DNA of 13,252 bases from Bifidobacteriaceae bacterium (GTDB lineage: Bacteria > Actinomycetota > Actinomycetes > Actinomycetales > WQXJ01): NCBI GenBank assembly GCA_031265345.1, contig JAISCU010000217.1, positions 1 to 13,252 on the forward strand, given 5' to 3'. The translations under genes and the position numbers were made by a program. Positions within the stretch are counted from its first letter, which is position 1. Each line of letters begins with the position of its first letter. The notes under the pieces are model-generated. The model was not told the origin of the DNA, did no database searches, and saw nothing but the letters and a program-made list of their open reading frames with translations. Of this stretch, positions 12,591-13,252 are shown one piece after another.

Positions 12591-12854
12591 TCATTCTCCA
12601 GCGGGTTCGATGGTCAACAGACCCTGGTTGATCTCGCGCATCGCGATGGACAGAGGCTTCTCCTGAGGCCCGGCCTCGACCAGCGGGCCGACGTGTTCCA
12701 ACAGGCCCTCGTTCAGCTGGGCGTAGTAGCCGTTGATCTGGCGGGCGCGCTTGGCGGCGTAGATCACCAGCGCGTACTTGGAGTCCGTGACCTCGAGCAG
12801 ATCGTCGATCGGGGGATCGGTGATGCCCTCGGGGTTAGCGGTGGTACCTGACAA
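12591..12854 (-). CDS. rpoZ: RNA polymerase omega subunit
   Basis: This 87-residue omega subunit helps assemble RNA polymerase by clamping the beta' subunit. The sequence [20 protein letters not shown], then the [13 protein letters not shown] [15 protein letters not shown], then [20 protein letters not shown], is the standard actinobacterial form. The start is TTG at 12854 with AAGGA 7 bases upstream. It sits between gmk and coaBC as in other actinobacteria. A terminator-like hairpin in the 94-base gap to gmk suggests attenuation or a separate promoter for the rpoZ-coaBC pair. Confidence 0.95.
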   Translation of the reverse strand: MSGTTANPEGITDPPIDDLLEVTDSKYALVIYAAKRARQINGYYAQLNEGLLEHVGPLVEAGPQEKPLSIAMREINQGLLTIEPAGE

Positions 12855-12908
12855 TGAACAATCCTTCCAACATCATGGCCGCCACACGGCGTCCGGCAAG
12901 TTCGCGCC

Positions 12909-12930
12909 AAGAAAGGCCGCCTGAGGGCGG
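12909..12930 (-). terminator. Terminator-like hairpin between gmk and rpoZ
   Basis: On the minus strand CCGCC-CTCA-GGCGG forms a 5-bp stem followed by CCTTTCTT, the best intrinsic-terminator shape in the window. It lies about 20 bases past the gmk stop and could end or reduce read-through into rpoZ. Confidence 0.5.
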
Positions 12931-12948
12931 ACCGATGTGTGCGACCTA

Positions 12949-13252
12949 CTAGTTTAGCCCCATTATGGAAGCCAGCTGGTTGACGGTCAGTTCAAGATCG
13001 TCGTTGGTCAGCACGAAATCGAACTCGCCGCGCGCCAAGACCTCCTGTTCGGCCCTGGTCAGGCGGGCCGCCCGCCCGGCCTCGTCCTCCGTGCCGCGCT
13101 CGATCAGGCGCCGCTCCAACTCCTCCCAAGTGGGAGGCATCAAGAACACTTGGAGCGCGCCGGGCATGGACTGCCGCACTTGACGCGCGCCCACTAGGTC
13201 GATCTCGAGCAGTGCCGGGCGCCCCTCGCCCAGCGCGTCCTCGACGGCGTCG
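12949..13252 (-). CDS. gmk: Guanylate kinase, C-terminal part, runs off the window
   Basis: About the last 100 residues of guanylate kinase, which phosphorylates GMP to GDP. The frame enters from the right edge as DAVEDALGEGRPALLEIDL and continues VGARQVRQSMPGALQVFLMPP, equivalent to the 'L-E-I-D-[VWL]-Q-G-A-x-Q-[VI]' and 'I-F-[IL]-x-P-P-S' regions of the family. It goes on with ELERRLIERGTED, where the arginine-bearing lid helix lies, and FDFVLTNDDLE near the end. The stop is TAG at 12949. The P-loop end of the protein lies outside the window. Gene order gmk-rpoZ-coaBC is the actinobacterial norm. Confidence 0.93.
   Translation of the reverse strand, partial: DAVEDALGEGRPALLEIDLVGARQVRQSMPGALQVFLMPPTWEELERRLIERGTEDEAGRAARLTRAEQEVLARGEFDFVLTNDDLELTVNQLASIMGLN

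Noticed and set aside
11372..12631. A 419-codon plus-strand open frame opposite coaBC
   Set aside because: The complete CoaBC on the minus strand explains the open frame.

Overview
The window comes from a high-GC actinobacterium (Actinomycetota). The evidence is the strong G/C bias at third codon positions, the frequent GTG and TTG starts backed by Shine-Dalgarno sites, and the minus-strand housekeeping genes gmk, rpoZ, coaBC, metK and priA, which form a conserved neighbourhood in this phylum. I cannot name a genus. The zinc-ribbon membrane protein starting MFCTNCGK and the actinobacterial forms of omega and CoaBC fit Micrococcales- or Propionibacteriales-like lineages, but this is inference.

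Layout. Right edge (11402-13252, minus): the 3' part of gmk, then rpoZ, then coaBC. Left edge (1-1793, minus): metK, then the 5' part of priA. Between coaBC and metK lies about 9.6 kb of accessory DNA. From left to right it holds: a minus-strand MazE-like/MazF toxin-antitoxin pair just upstream of metK; a plus-strand two-gene ABC-2 exporter; a plus-strand VapBC-type toxin-antitoxin pair; a plus-strand exported alpha/beta hydrolase; then four minus-strand genes or gene pieces for membrane or surface proteins. These last are an intact zinc-ribbon membrane protein, a degenerate duplicate of its 5' end joined in frame to a lipoprotein gene, an MmpS-like lipoprotein and an unassigned lipoprotein.

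The 7.2-11.4 kb part is rich in repeats and decay. About 0.5 kb carrying the zinc-ribbon gene start and its upstream region is duplicated (about 7165-7735 and 8845-9335). Inside this duplication a 104-base upstream block differs at only two positions, so it is better conserved than the duplicated coding sequence. A 56-bp palindromic element occurs four times, twice inside a 136-bp tandem repeat. GGGGACAGTCCCC-type hairpins follow coaBC, and a worn copy lies at 7775. The lipoprotein at 8238-8714 appears cut short by a frameshift, with coding-like sequence continuing in other frames to about 8043.

How the genes may work together: the two ABC genes overlap and encode one exporter, and each toxin-antitoxin pair is translationally coupled. 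The four minus-strand envelope genes have separate Shine-Dalgarno sites and long gaps, so they look like separate units rather than one operon. The best candidates for something undescribed are the duplicated, strongly conserved upstream block and the chimeric zinc-ribbon/lipoprotein reading frame beneath it. I see no tRNA, rRNA, CRISPR array or intact transposase.
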